Assembly (NCBI GenBank): GCA_964437425.1
Contig: CAYTGO010000017.1
Span: 1 to 56,136, forward strand
Direction: 5' to 3'
From: Scalindua sp964437425
GTDB taxonomy: Bacteria; Planctomycetota; Brocadiia; Brocadiales; Scalinduaceae
DNA length: 56,136 bases
Position numbers and translations under genes: made by a program. The notes below the pieces were generated by a model. It did no database searches. It saw only the letters and a program-made list of their open reading frames with translations, and was not told where the DNA came from. Positions 18,434-28,964 of this stretch are shown piece after piece (within the stretch, counting starts at the first letter, position 1; each line of letters opens with the position of its first letter).

Positions 18434-20273
18434 TATTCGTAGTTATGTAGAAGACAAAATTCTTCCTTTTGTGGAAACTCCAGGACAGTATATTGGTGAG
18501 GAATGGAATTCCATTAGAAAGGAAGATAACAATATAGACGTTACAATGGCCCTGGCCTTTCCGGATACGTACGCAATAGGAATGTCGCATATGGGCATGC
18601 AGATTTTATATGGTCTCTTAAACGAACGGAAAGACACCGCTTGTGAAAGAGTGTTCTCACCATGGTATGACATGGAAACTGCTCTGCGAGAACACGATAT
18701 ACCATTGTACTCCCTGGAGACATTCAAACCTTTAAAAGAATTTGATATTGTCGGTTTCTCACTTCAATATGAGATGTCGTTTACAAACGTGCTTAACATG
18801 CTGGACCTTGCAAAGATACCGTTGAAAAGGGAAGAGAGAGCAGAGAGCGACCCATTAATTATTGCAGGTGGACCCCTGGCACTTACTCCAGAACCAATCT
18901 CTGATTTTATTGATATCTTCTTTGTTGGCGATGGAGAGGAAAAGCTTCCTCAATTTATTGAATATTTTAAAGAACTTAAAAATACGGAAAATTTGTCAAG
19001 AGAAGAGAAAATCATCTCGCTTGTAAAAAAGATGAAAAACCTTTACGCCCCTTCTCTTTATAATGTAACCTATGATTCCGATGGAGTTATAAATAACATA
19101 GAACCAAACATACCCGACGTCCCTCCTGTTGTGCATGGTGCGTCAGTAAGCAACCTGGGTAAAACATATTTTCCTGATAAGCCAATTATACCTTTTGTAC
19201 AGACCGTTTTTGACCGCATTTCAATAGAGGTTATGCGAGGCTGTACGCAAGGGTGCCGATTCTGCCAGGCAGGAATGACAAAACGACCAAACAGGATACG
19301 CTCGGTAGATAAAATTCTTAATATGTCTACAGATTGTTACCAGAACACGGGACACGATGAAATATCTCTCGGGGCATTATCTATAAGCGACTATCCTCAT
19401 CTCAAAGATTTGATGACCAGTATGGGTAAAACCTTCGATCAAAAGAAAGTAAACATAGCATTTCCTTCCCTGAGGGTATCTGATCAGCTGACTGGGTTAC
19501 CTTCTCTTCTCAATACGGTACGCAAATCCGGTTTAACATTGGCTCCTGAGGCCGCTACCACAAGACTCAGAAAAGTAATCAACAAAAACATCTCAAACGA
19601 AGATCTCTTCGCTGGAGTTAAAGAGGCATATAAGGAGGGATGGAATCTGGTTAAACTATACTTTATGATTGGCCTTCCTACTGAAACAGATGAGGATGTT
19701 GAAGAGATAGCAAATCTGGCTTATAAAATTTCTAATCTCAAAAAAGAGGTTAAAGGTTCGCATGGAAATGTGAATATAACGATTTCAACCTTCGTTCCCA
19801 AGGCCCATACCCCATTCCAATGGGAACCAATGATTTCACTGGAAAGAATAAAAGAGATTAAGCGCATCATAATGGATAAGATCAAGCACAGAAGAATTCG
19901 TGTTAAATTCAATAAACCGGAGAGGAGCATACTGGAAGGGATTTTTGCACGTGGTGACAGGAAGCTGGGACAAGTAATCCTTCAAGCCTGGCAGGATGGT
20001 TGCAGATTTGACTCCTGGGATGACCATTTTAATTATGATAAATGGAAAATTGCATTTGAAAAAGCGGGACTGGATGAAAATTTTTACTTATCCAGAGAAA
20101 GAAGAGAAGACGAGGTTCTTCCATGGGAGCATCTGAACTGTGGATTAATAAAAGAATTCCTGATAAAGGAGAGAAAGAGATCTTTTGAGCAGGAATTTAC
20201 ACTTGATTGTTTTACCGATGATTGCCCGGATTGTGGTGCATGCGCAAGATCAGAACATTATGTAAAAAACTGA
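18417..20273 (+). CDS. B12-binding-type radical SAM protein, TIGR03960 family
   Basis: A 618-residue radical SAM protein of the TIGR03960 type. The N-terminal third has a cobalamin-binding-like Rossmann region (GMSHMGMQILYGLLNER, IIAGGPLALTPEPISDFID, VGDGEEKLP). The 4Fe-4S motif is CTQGCRFCQAG near residues 280-290. A C-terminal cysteine group, CFTDDCPDCGAC, may bind a second metal centre. In many bacteria this gene sits next to a TIGR03936 partner and ribonuclease G; here it closes the rod operon instead. Its substrate is not known. ATG at 18426 is an alternative start. Confidence 0.9.
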   Translation: MDFMNNIRSYVEDKILPFVETPGQYIGEEWNSIRKEDNNIDVTMALAFPDTYAIGMSHMGMQILYGLLNERKDTACERVFSPWYDMETALREHDIPLYSLETFKPLKEFDIVGFSLQYEMSFTNVLNMLDLAKIPLKREERAESDPLIIAGGPLALTPEPISDFIDIFFVGDGEEKLPQFIEYFKELKNTENLSREEKIISLVKKMKNLYAPSLYNVTYDSDGVINNIEPNIPDVPPVVHGASVSNLGKTYFPDKPIIPFVQTVFDRISIEVMRGCTQGCRFCQAGMTKRPNRIRSVDKILNMSTDCYQNTGHDEISLGALSISDYPHLKDLMTSMGKTFDQKKVNIAFPSLRVSDQLTGLPSLLNTVRKSGLTLAPEAATTRLRKVINKNISNEDLFAGVKEAYKEGWNLVKLYFMIGLPTETDEDVEEIANLAYKISNLKKEVKGSHGNVNITISTFVPKAHTPFQWEPMISLERIKEIKRIIMDKIKHRRIRVKFNKPERSILEGIFARGDRKLGQVILQAWQDGCRFDSWDDHFNYDKWKIAFEKAGLDENFYLSRERREDEVLPWEHLNCGLIKEFLIKERKRSFEQEFTLDCFTDDCPDCGACARSEHYVKN

Positions 20274-20286
20274 AATCTCCAGTCAT

Positions 20287-23200
20287 CTAATTTCCATAAT
20301 ATACAAACGGTGCCCAGTAGTGTGGCGCTTTGTATTTCTCACCAAAGTTACCATTAATAAACTGGCGTTTCACCTCTGTGACTGCATCTAAATAACTCAT
20401 GCCCTTGTCCTGTACCAGACCATACATTGTCGCCATAAACTGTGATGTAGACCCATCTGCCACCCTCCAGAGTGATACAGAAACTGCCTTCGCACCAGAT
20501 AAAACAAAGGAGTGGATTAGTCGGGTAAAACCATCATCCTCGTAAATTCCTCCCAAGCCTGTATCAAAGGCTGACAGGTTCACCAAGTCGGCTCTGATCT
20601 CCATTTTAGCAATTTCCTCTGTACGTAAATAACCATCTTCTCTTCCCTTCTCTTTGAATTGTGACAAGACCAGGGCTGAAAGCTCCGGCACCTCGGGCAC
20701 GACAAGACCGTGAGTTGCAAAATGAAGCGCTTTGTAATCATAGAATTTCCAGTCATCTGATAGTTCTTTTATGTCTTTCTCCGTTACATTCCTGCCTGTA
20801 AAGAAATTAGATTTTTTGATTACATTATTAATTTCATGAATTTCATTCAATGTTTCCGGCAAGTCAGGCCATGAGGAAATACCCAGGACTTTGTAGGCAC
20901 TTCCGACAGACCGAGCATTTTCGATATCAGGATAAAGACTTTTCATTAAGAGATCACTCTGGATATTTTCTAAATCAGAGAAAATGTTCTTTGTTAAAAC
21001 CGCCAGTTGGGCTCTGTTCTCTATCATTTCTACCTCAGGCTTTAAGTCTTCATATACTGCTCCGCCAAATGCCAGTAACGGCTTACGATCTTCATCATGC
21101 TTTCGTTTCCTGATCAGTTTTCGTATATCCAGAGATTGTATGTAGCTTATACTATTCTTTTCTACCAGGTATTGTCCGTTTTCGTCTACGAGTGTTCCGA
21201 AAGGAACAAAGTACAGAATCCCATCCGGAACGATAATCACATTCTTCTTGTCCTTAATCTCTACCTCCACCGGCTTGATGAGAAGTTCATATAGCAATCT
21301 TCCAAGCGCTCTAACGCTTGTTTTATCCATATTCACAGATCCAGGTAAAACGTCCGTCCCCTTGCTACTTTGATCTTGTAATGGATGTTCCCTTAATAAA
21401 GAACCGTAGTAGTTTACAATATTACTAAAATCACTTCTATTTTTGCTAAGAGTGCGTTGGTTTGTTAACAGAGTCTCTATCTGAGTTTCATATTTGTCAA
21501 TGGACGATTGGACAAAGGATTTGATCGAGACCTCCTTACCCATAATTCCTGTTTTTGTGATAGCAATCTGAACGATTCTTTCCATATTTACGTTTGCATA
21601 GACAATTACAACGGTATCATCATCAAGGGTTTCCTGAATCACTTCTACATCCTGCAACCAGATCCATTTTTCCTTCTTTTTAATGCGTTTCTCACTTCCG
21701 GCAAAACGGTCAATCAGAATCTTTGCCCTGACGTATTCAATAGTCTTAAAAGCAGAATACGCATCATTATCCTTGATATACGCTGAGGTCAGCAGTTGAT
21801 AGGCATAAAGTAGATCGCTCAATAAGCGCTTATGTATCTCTCCGGTTTCCGTCTTACGTAAATCTTCTATTATGGATACAGATTCTTTAAAACGTTCAAT
21901 TGCCATTTTATATTTTTCTTGTGAGATGGAGGCTATACCAATTCTGTTGAGGTCTCTGCAGAGATCATTATCCTTTCTGATTTTTTTATTATTAGCCAGA
22001 TCCCTTTCATAAGGATAGATAATCTTGTCATGTTTGTTCCAGTAGAAACGGTAAAACAAAGTAAGGTTTTTTTCAATAAGAACCTCACTCAACTCCTCAC
22101 TCAACTTTCTGTCCACTACCAAAGCCTTTTCATAGTACTCGATGGCCTTGTCATATTGCCCCAGTGTTTCATAAACATTGCCAATATTATTGAAGCTTTT
22201 GGACATCTCATCGTCCTGTTCCGGCTTTCCGGCAATACTAATAGCATCTTCAAAATATTTAACGGCTTTTTCATGCAGTCCTTGAGATTGGTAAACAGTG
22301 CCAATATTGTTGAGGCAAGTAGCAACTCCCCTACCCTGATCAAGATTTTTGTATATATCCAGAGCCTCTTCATAATACATAAGAGCATTTTCGTATTGAC
22401 CCGTAGATTTACAGATATCGCCAAATTTATTAAGCCCACTCCGATAGGCAATGCTATCTTGTTTCCACAATTTTCTATATATTGCGAAAAATTCTTCATA
22501 ATATTTGATGGTAGAAGTATCTTGTCCCAAAGATTTATAGATATTACCAATGTTGTTAAGTTCATTTGAAATTATTTCCTCCACCTCCAACTTTCTGGCT
22601 ATTGATAAGGCTTTTTCATAGTACTCAATTGCATTGTCATANNNNNNNNNNNNNNNNNNNNNNNNNNNNNNNNNNNNNNNNNNNNNNNNNNNNNNNNNNN
22701 NNNNNNNNNNNNNNNNNNNNNNNNNNNNNNNNNNNNNNNNNCCAACTTTCTGGCTATTGATAAGGCTTTTTCATAGTACTCAATTGCATTGTCATATTTT
22801 CCAATAGTTTCGTAGACTTTTCCAATATTATCGAGGCCTGAAGCAACCTTGTCTTCCCTGCCAAGTTTTTTATCTATTTCCAAAGCCCTCTCAAGATGCT
22901 CTACTGCCGTATCATGTTGCCCCAGGAAGTTGTAAGTATTGCCTATGTAGTTGAGGCTAGAAGCAATTTTTCCATCCTGCCCCAGTTTTCTGTATATATC
23001 TAAAGCTTCCAGATAGTACTTAATAGCAACATCATGTCTCTCCAAATAATTGTAAAAATACCCAAAACGGCTGAGACAGTCGGCAACAAGATCTTCCCGA
23101 TCAAGTTTTCTGGCTATTTCCAGCGCCTCATCAATTTTATCGGTAGCCGTTTTATATTGACCGGACAGAGAATAATAGTAAGCGGCTTGATTCAGGCCCA

Positions 23201-23414
23201 TTACTATATTTGATTCCGTTTGCAGGGGAGAGGCCTTTTCTGCCAGCACAGATTTTTCATATATCTCTACCGCTTTAAGATATTCACCTTTTTTTTCAAA
23301 TTCCCGTGCTTTATGCAGGTTTGTATCTACCGATTGTTCTCCCTGTGCATAAAGAGATGAACCGACAAATAATGTCACTAACAGAATTAAGAAGCCTATT
23401 GTTTTCATATTCAT
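20287..23414 (-). CDS. Secreted TPR-repeat protein with C-terminal CHAT domain (catalytic cysteine replaced)
   Basis: After collapsing the artefactual gap, this is one ~990-residue protein. It begins with a signal peptide (MNMKTIGFLILLVTLFVGSSLYA), followed by ~10 tetratricopeptide repeats (recurring YYEKAL and NNIGN units), a charged helical linker, and a CHAT (caspase-like) domain. The CHAT histidine is present in ALHFATHGLV (His codon 20710-20712), but the usual LSACxTG reads LSAFDTG, with TTT (Phe) at 20566-20568. The fold seems intact (SLWRVADGSTSQFM, YWAPFVYYG at the end), so it may be a non-proteolytic scaffold unless the base is an error. It ends beside the converging radical SAM gene. 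Confidence 0.88.
22587..22796. other. Artefactual 100-N gap flanked by an exact 55-bp duplication (inside the CHAT gene)
   Basis: Bases 22587-22641 equal 22742-22796, with Ns at 22642-22741. Collapsing 155 bp joins the TPR halves in one frame. The duplicated text lies in TPR coding DNA, which is itself repetitive and may have broken the assembly graph. Confidence 0.93.
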
Positions 23415-23547
23415 TTCACTAAATTTTGTTAACAAAAATATAATTTGCATTATACAAAAGAGATATCGAGTAATCTAATTAAATTGCCTGTATGGACAAT
23501 CATCCCAAACAATAAAAATATATCTATTTTTTTGTTTGAACAAAAAA

Positions 23548-23576
23548 AAAAGGCGCTCATTATATGAGCGCCTTTT
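23548..23576 (-). terminator. Rho-independent terminator after the HAO-like gene (bidirectional form)
   Basis: The 13-bp stem AAAAGGCGCTCAT / ATGAGCGCCTTTT has a three-base loop, with a run of nine or more Ts on the minus strand and a shorter T-run on the plus strand. It lies 50 bp beyond the stop of the minus-strand HAO-like gene, so the diheme-HAO pair ends here. Confidence 0.92.
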
Positions 23577-23625
23577 CTACTATCTTATCACTGCGAACAA
23601 ACATAATCCGCATCAATGTACATAT

Positions 23626-25365
23626 TTAATAATCCAAATCTCGTACTTCCCACACATTGTCTGGTAAAGCGGCCTCCTTTGTCGCACTTTTGTGGCCCCC
23701 ACTGCTTCCGTGTGAAACCGATTGTGCACCACCAGAGCCCTGCTCTAAAGCATGCTCTCTACGCAATCTCATACTCTCAGACTGTATCTTACCAAGCTGC
23801 TGAAACATTGGTGCCTGGCCCCACCACCACATTATATCCTGCTGGGCATGGGCATAGCCTTTATAACCCTGAAGCTTATACCAAAACCACATCTTGGCAT
23901 ATTCTGTCTCTATTAGAGACGGGTTATTATCACCCTGATAGAACATGGCGTACACTCCGAGGATAGGCCCGACAACCGGCACCTTTCCACCTAATGACTT
24001 AAATGCGTTATACACACCATCGCCGATTAAGGATGCCGGTAATAGCTCTGCAATTTTATCACCAAGTGGGTAGATATCACGTTCTCCCACAGACGGATAC
24101 AGAATGTCTTCTGCAATGAGATCATCAATAATCTTCTGCGCATCATCCGTAAGCTTGAAAGCCTGGAACATATAATCATCAAGCTGCTCTAGATACGTAT
24201 AAGCAAAGCGAGGACTATGACAGTTAGAACAAACCTCCACCCATTTATCCCTCTTATCAAGGTTCTCATCCGAGTAAACATCTATTTTTGGAGCAATGAT
24301 GTTAATCCCGTATGGATATGCACTGAGTGACGACTTGTACTCGATATTTGACGGTGGAACCGTACCCATACGCCAGATACCCTTTGAAACAAAGTTATGC
24401 GTAAATCTTCCACCACCCTGATACATGTGACAGAACTGACATGTTGGTGTACGGTACTCTTCACCAACCTGCACGTGAGCAAGAGGTTTATCGAAATTGT
24501 AACTTTCCTCTTCCATCTCTAAAATCATACCATGCTTTGACTCACCATAAGACTCTGCGTCCGGATGGTCTGGGCCCATGTGACAAGTCATACAGGCTTT
24601 TGGATTTCGTGCTTCTGCAGCGGAAAATGAATGTCTTGTGTGACATGGATCACATTTAGTTGAAATACCGTGACACATATCACAACCGCCATTTCCTGCT
24701 AACCATCCCCTTCTGTCTGCCTCTGGATACCAAGGTACAAGAACGTTGGCCTCCATCGCCTGTATGTGGTTAGGACGGCCATGGTCCTTCTCACTGTTAA
24801 ACTGACGTACCTGTCTCTCATGACACTCACTGCATACCTCAGCATGTGGCATCCTTATCTCATTTTTCTCTGTGTCCGCATGACAGTCAAAACAGTCAAC
24901 GTTGATAATTTCTCTTCCAATAGACTCCTCTATGATCTTTGTCTTACGGGCAATCAACTCAGTCTTTCTTGGATTAAAATGGGCAGAACCCTTCCAGTCA
25001 TGGACTGCACCGGTATTAATACCATCATGACACCTGATACAAAGATCCCTGCGCTCTTTCTCAATAAACAGAGAATGATCTAATATATCCATCTTTTCAT
25101 AATGCCTCATTGGAGACATATACATCTGCATCTTCAAAGGTTTATAATAGTCTTTGAACAGACCTGCACCTTCACTCAGGCCAACATTGTCCTTAAAGAT
25201 AGGACTGTACCAGTCAGGAAAACCTTCATAAATATCTACTGTCTTTGGCACGTAAGGTTCTTTCGCTGCAGCCTCATCATGTGCTCGAACTGATCCTGAG
25301 AACTGTATGGCGATAACCAGTAGCGCCATAGTAAGGAAAAGCATCAGTTTTTTTGCATAATTCAT
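23626..25365 (-). CDS. Octaheme hydroxylamine-oxidoreductase-like cytochrome (probable nitrite/nitrogen-oxide reductase subunit)
   Basis: A secreted multihaem protein (582 residues from the ATG at 25374; 579 from the ATG at 25365, preferred because AAGGAG then has normal spacing). A signal peptide is followed by exactly eight CxxCH motifs at Cys 112, 161, 181, 231, 241, 261, 312 and 382 (582-residue numbering), the HAO pattern. The fourth (CDMCH) matches the catalytic haem by order. Where HAO relatives have a P460 cross-linking tyrosine in a 'DYxxW'-like segment, this protein appears to read DIMWWWG (513-519), suggesting no cross-link and a reductive role. The diheme cytochrome gene lies 37 bp upstream, the kustc0457/0458 arrangement. 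Confidence 0.93.
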   Translation of the reverse strand: MNYAKKLMLFLTMALLVIAIQFSGSVRAHDEAAAKEPYVPKTVDIYEGFPDWYSPIFKDNVGLSEGAGLFKDYYKPLKMQMYMSPMRHYEKMDILDHSLFIEKERRDLCIRCHDGINTGAVHDWKGSAHFNPRKTELIARKTKIIEESIGREIINVDCFDCHADTEKNEIRMPHAEVCSECHERQVRQFNSEKDHGRPNHIQAMEANVLVPWYPEADRRGWLAGNGGCDMCHGISTKCDPCHTRHSFSAAEARNPKACMTCHMGPDHPDAESYGESKHGMILEMEEESYNFDKPLAHVQVGEEYRTPTCQFCHMYQGGGRFTHNFVSKGIWRMGTVPPSNIEYKSSLSAYPYGINIIAPKIDVYSDENLDKRDKWVEVCSNCHSPRFAYTYLEQLDDYMFQAFKLTDDAQKIIDDLIAEDILYPSVGERDIYPLGDKIAELLPASLIGDGVYNAFKSLGGKVPVVGPILGVYAMFYQGDNNPSLIETEYAKMWFWYKLQGYKGYAHAQQDIMWWWGQAPMFQQLGKIQSESMRLRREHALEQGSGGAQSVSHGSSGGHKSATKEAALPDNVWEVRDLDY

Positions 25366-25410
25366 AATACTCATTCTCCTTTAATTTATATAAAAAAAAT
25401 CTTATTCAGT

Positions 25411-26211
25411 TTATTCAGCATGTTCACTTTTTTCTGCTTTATTTGCAAGTGATTTTACAAAGTGCACCATACACCAGCGATCCTCGTCTGAGAGCTCATT
25501 AGCAAATGAGGGCATCGGTGTACCGTTCACGCCAGTTGTAAACCTCAGATAGATATCTTTATTTGTAGAGCCTCCCTTAAACTTATCCTGCATGGTAAAA
25601 TTGTAGGCTTGAATCGGAATTTCCCACTCATCTTCAAGATCGTAACTGCTAGGACCATCTCCTTCTCCTGTTTCACCATGGCACTTCCAACACTCTTTCT
25701 GAAAATAAAGCTCCTTACCTCTTGCAATAGTCTTCTGCGTTGACCTTAACTCAGGTCCCACAACTACAGATGGTTCTGGTTCCCTGTACTGCCAGGCTTC
25801 AGAAAAACTCTTTAACACTGGAAGTAGTGACTTTATCTGGTCTTGATCAAGGATATCCCATGGCATCATAGATGTCCCGTGGACACCAACAGAAATCACA
25901 TGAATAAGATCTGCATCCGTAGGCAAAGAACCTGTTGCGTTAGTACGAATTTTGTACTGACCTTTTGTAAAATCTCTTGGTTTTGGATAAAGAGCCCCAT
26001 ATAATGGGCCATACCCGTCACCTTCTTCACCGTGACACGGTGCACAGTATTTATTGTATAGGTCCTTCCCTTCAAGACCGCCTCCTGCTGACGCTAAATT
26101 ACCAAGGCACAGCATGGAAACAAAAACAGCAACAACTGCACTGAAAAGAACACTCTTCCAGAACAAATTGCTTTTTTCACTAATTCCTTTCTTACCTTTT
26201 AAATATGCCAC
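25411..26211 (-). CDS. Diheme cytochrome c, partner of the HAO-like protein
   Basis: A 266-residue protein with one N-terminal hydrophobic segment (residues ~18-42) and two cytochrome c domains. The CxxCH motifs are CAPCH (Cys56) and CWKCH (Cys174); methionine ligand candidates lie in GTSMMPW and GTPMPSF. The start is GTG at 26211 with GGGAGG eight bases upstream. Genes of this size and order next to an octaheme HAO-like gene match the Kuenenia kustc0457/kustc0458 complex, in which a diheme subunit passes electrons to the octaheme core. Electron donation to the HAO-like protein is inferred from that parallel. Confidence 0.92.
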   Translation of the reverse strand: MAYLKGKKGISEKSNLFWKSVLFSAVVAVFVSMLCLGNLASAGGGLEGKDLYNKYCAPCHGEEGDGYGPLYGALYPKPRDFTKGQYKIRTNATGSLPTDADLIHVISVGVHGTSMMPWDILDQDQIKSLLPVLKSFSEAWQYREPEPSVVVGPELRSTQKTIARGKELYFQKECWKCHGETGEGDGPSSYDLEDEWEIPIQAYNFTMQDKFKGGSTNKDIYLRFTTGVNGTPMPSFANELSDEDRWCMVHFVKSLANKAEKSEHAE

Positions 26212-26725
26212 AGATTCATCCTCCCAAAACTTTAAAAAAAAATTATGTCATAATAAATCTCAGATCGACTGATTATAACATCTTCATAATTATTTAAAAC
26301 TAAATTATAAATCTATAAAAAATGTCTATAAATTTATTGAACAGCCGGCTTTCAATCGGACAGCGAGATACTCTTCCAAATGCGTGGTTTACATACCTGA
26401 GTTTAGCTATTTATTATTATCTACCACTTTGGCAAGAGTAATGCCTTTATCTAGCCTTGCGCATGATAAAGAGGAACCATAATTTAACTAAGTAAACTCT
26501 GCTCACGGACGATCCGGAACTCCGCATGTTTAGCTTAATTCATGGCTTATGAACTGCGGTCGATACAAGACAATCCAAATAGAATGCTCGACAAATTATA
26601 TGTATAAGTAACAAGCTTTTAAGCTATATACCACATGTATATTTACGTACTAAGCAAAAAAAAACTCTTTACCATAAGTCTAGCGATTTTCTAAATCTCT
26701 TTTTCTTTCAATCAACTGCAATACT
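26212..26725. other. 514-bp intergenic stretch, no gene seen
   Basis: AT-rich DNA between the coiled-coil gene and the diheme cytochrome gene, both minus strand. A TATAAT on the minus strand (26277-26272) about 60 bp before the cytochrome start could be its -10 box; no good -35 is seen. The longest plausible small plus-strand frame (about 39 codons near 26320) has no ribosome site and no recognisable motif. Confidence 0.6.
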
Positions 26726-27061
26726 TCACTGTTTAAGCTTCTCAATTGATTCTTCAAGCTGTCGGTTTTTGCTTTTCAAGCCGGCATTCTCTGTTCTTAG
26801 AGTTGCTGCAATTTTCTCTGCTTCCTGTTTTTGTTGCACGGCATCTTCAACCAGCTTTTTTGCCTCTTCTGCAGAACCAAAGGCCTTCATAACCCTTTTT
26901 TCCATATTTTCGGCAAAGGTTTTTTCCCTGACAAAACCCGCATCCTTCATGTCGTTGTATTTGTGTATCATCTTAACTGTAAATCCGACATCCAAAAACA
27001 ATATCAGCAGAATGATGGTCTTCGCATTTACCGAAAGACCCTTAGAGTTTCCATTACCCAT
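26726..27061 (-). CDS. Small membrane-anchored coiled-coil protein of unknown function
   Basis: Start set at 27061, where AAGGAG stands before MGNGNSKGLSVNAKT; the longer frame lacks such a site. The 111 residues comprise a short basic N-terminus, one hydrophobic helix (TIILLILFLDVGFTV, ~14-28), and a long charged helix (residues ~45-111) with heptad-like spacing (EEAKKLVEDAVQQKQEAEK, NAGLKSKNRQLEESIEKL). I do not recognise the family. It follows the Cache-HAMP-PAS sensor on the same strand by 111 bp and may be co-expressed with it. Confidence 0.7.
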   Translation of the reverse strand: MGNGNSKGLSVNAKTIILLILFLDVGFTVKMIHKYNDMKDAGFVREKTFAENMEKRVMKAFGSAEEAKKLVEDAVQQKQEAEKIAATLRTENAGLKSKNRQLEESIEKLKQ

Positions 27062-27172
27062 AATTTCCCACTCCTTAGTTAGTGTAGTGTTATTTATATA
27101 AATTCTTTGACAGAACAAACGTCTACAATAATTTGCTTATATCCTTACAGCATACACACCTTTCAACGCTTA

Positions 27173-28729
27173 TCACTCTGACTTCTTTCTAGCTTTTTTT
27201 TGTAGATCATCTTCCTTTTTCTTTCGGTCGCTGATGTCCCTGATCACACCCTCAATACGAACAGGCTTTCCTTTTTCGTCCTTCACCATATTTGATGTAC
27301 GTTCAGTGTAAAATTTCCCTCCTTTTTTGGTTACACAATAGGACGTAAAATCTTTCCAGACACCATCTTTTTCAAGCTTATCTACCAGTTTTTTTCTATC
27401 GGCTTGATCCACATAGATATCTTTTACCTTCGTACCTTCCATCTCTTCAGGTGATTCAAAGCCAAACATTTCCGCACATGACTGATTTACCCATGTAAAC
27501 TTACCTTCGACTCCTGGCTCACATTGGTAAATACCTGCCTGAAGGGCATTAAACAGACTTCTGTAGGACTCCTCAGACTCTTCAATCTCTTTTGTCTTTT
27601 TGTCAAGTGCCCCTGCCATTGTATTAAATGAGGTAGCCAGAACGCCGAGCTCATCTCCCCTATCTATAGTTACTCGCTGCGTCAGATCTCCCGATGACAT
27701 TTTTTCAGTAGCCTCAGTCAGCTCGATTATCGGGCTAGATATCTTTTTACCAACGACATATGCAAAAAATACAATCGGAAATGCAATTCCAAATAGCAAC
27801 ACCCAACCAAGAGTATTGAGATTATACGCCACTCCATAAACTTCAGCCTTGTCTATCTCTGTAATAACAGCCCAATCAAGCTCCGGCAGCCAACTCCATG
27901 TTCCCAGTACCGATATACCTGCATAATCTTTATAGCCTTTTGAACTGGAGCCGTTTTTGCCTTTAAGGCACTGGTTAACAGAATAGGTAAGCTTTCCGTT
28001 ATCGGGATTAATCACTTTCAACTCCAAAGCACTCCTTACTTTAATCGCTCCGGTCTTCTTCAAATTTGAGCTAAACCTGGATTCCGTAAGCATGAGCCCA
28101 TCTTTACCGACAATGAATGTTTCACCTGTTTTTCCAAACCTTTGACTTTGTAGCAAGTTGCTTAATGTAGCAACATGGATCCTGAAAGTAACAACTCCAA
28201 TCGCAGTATCACCATCTTTTAATGGTGCAGAAACGAACATCGTAGGCAAACCTATTTCCTTCTCATCAAACTCGTTCGTAAGGGCTATTGTAGACGGTAT
28301 AATACTTGTAGCGTACGGTGCCCCCTGCATAGCCTGTTGGAAAAAATCTCTTCCAGAAAGATCGGCTCCAATTTCTTCTTCCGACGTAGCAAGCGTGACT
28401 ATTCCATCGTCATTACATACAAAGGCGCCCTTATAACCATATTCCGCAACAACCAGCTCCAGATATTCTGTCGCCTCCGTATCACCACTTTTCAAGCTAT
28501 TAGCAATATACGGATTGTTAGCGGTAACTATCACATCAGTTTTCCTTTCACTCATCCATGATGATACTATGTCCGCCTGCTTGCTACCTACAGTTTCGAG
28601 ATTATCCATGATTACCGTCTTAAGATCTGACTGTATTTTCGGGTATGCAATAATCCTAAGCAAAACAAACGGCAGCAACGTGAAGAAAATCAGCATTAGT
28701 ATGATGTAATTTTTAAGCGATATTTTCAT
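27173..28729 (-). CDS. Membrane sensor with dCache, HAMP and PAS domains, no output domain
   Basis: A 518-residue membrane sensor. Helix 1 (~8-28) and helix 2 (~310-332) flank an extracytoplasmic double-Cache ligand-binding region (VCNDDGIVTLATSEEEIGADLSGRDFF; GKTGETFIVGKDGLMLTESRF). A HAMP domain (KKISSPIIELTEATEKMSSGDLTQRV) and a PAS/PAC pair (SYRSLFNALQAGIYQCEPG... VRIEGVIRDISDRKK) follow, and the protein stops about 15 residues later with a basic tail. Such proteins normally continue into a kinase, cyclase or methyl-accepting domain; none is here. Because it lies in the nitrite block, a nitrogen-oxide ligand is a fair guess only. Confidence 0.9.
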   Translation of the reverse strand: MKISLKNYIILMLIFFTLLPFVLLRIIAYPKIQSDLKTVIMDNLETVGSKQADIVSSWMSERKTDVIVTANNPYIANSLKSGDTEATEYLELVVAEYGYKGAFVCNDDGIVTLATSEEEIGADLSGRDFFQQAMQGAPYATSIIPSTIALTNEFDEKEIGLPTMFVSAPLKDGDTAIGVVTFRIHVATLSNLLQSQRFGKTGETFIVGKDGLMLTESRFSSNLKKTGAIKVRSALELKVINPDNGKLTYSVNQCLKGKNGSSSKGYKDYAGISVLGTWSWLPELDWAVITEIDKAEVYGVAYNLNTLGWVLLFGIAFPIVFFAYVVGKKISSPIIELTEATEKMSSGDLTQRVTIDRGDELGVLATSFNTMAGALDKKTKEIEESEESYRSLFNALQAGIYQCEPGVEGKFTWVNQSCAEMFGFESPEEMEGTKVKDIYVDQADRKKLVDKLEKDGVWKDFTSYCVTKKGGKFYTERTSNMVKDEKGKPVRIEGVIRDISDRKKKEDDLQKKARKKSE

Positions 28730-28964
28730 TATTTTTCTCCATAAAATGCATATTTATAATTTCCCATTGAGTCTCAAGAGTGTTTTGCCGGTCTGTCAAA
28801 CAAAGACGTATAAGCGTTGTTTAACACACACTCCTCGTTCTAGATTATAACGCATTAAATAATTCACTTTACAGCAGGAAACACACTTTACCTACTAAAC
28901 AAAGCGACTAATTTCCAGCTGCTGATATCCGGAATAGAAAATCATGACATCGTTAACAGGTATA

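Noticed and set aside
22030..22569. Long plus-strand frame opposite the TPR region
   Set aside because: It is a mirror of the TPR repeats; the minus strand carries the protein with signal peptide and CHAT domain.
26319..26438. Small 39-codon plus-strand frame in the 514-bp intergenic region
   Set aside because: There is no ribosome site or conserved pattern, and its length is within chance for this composition.
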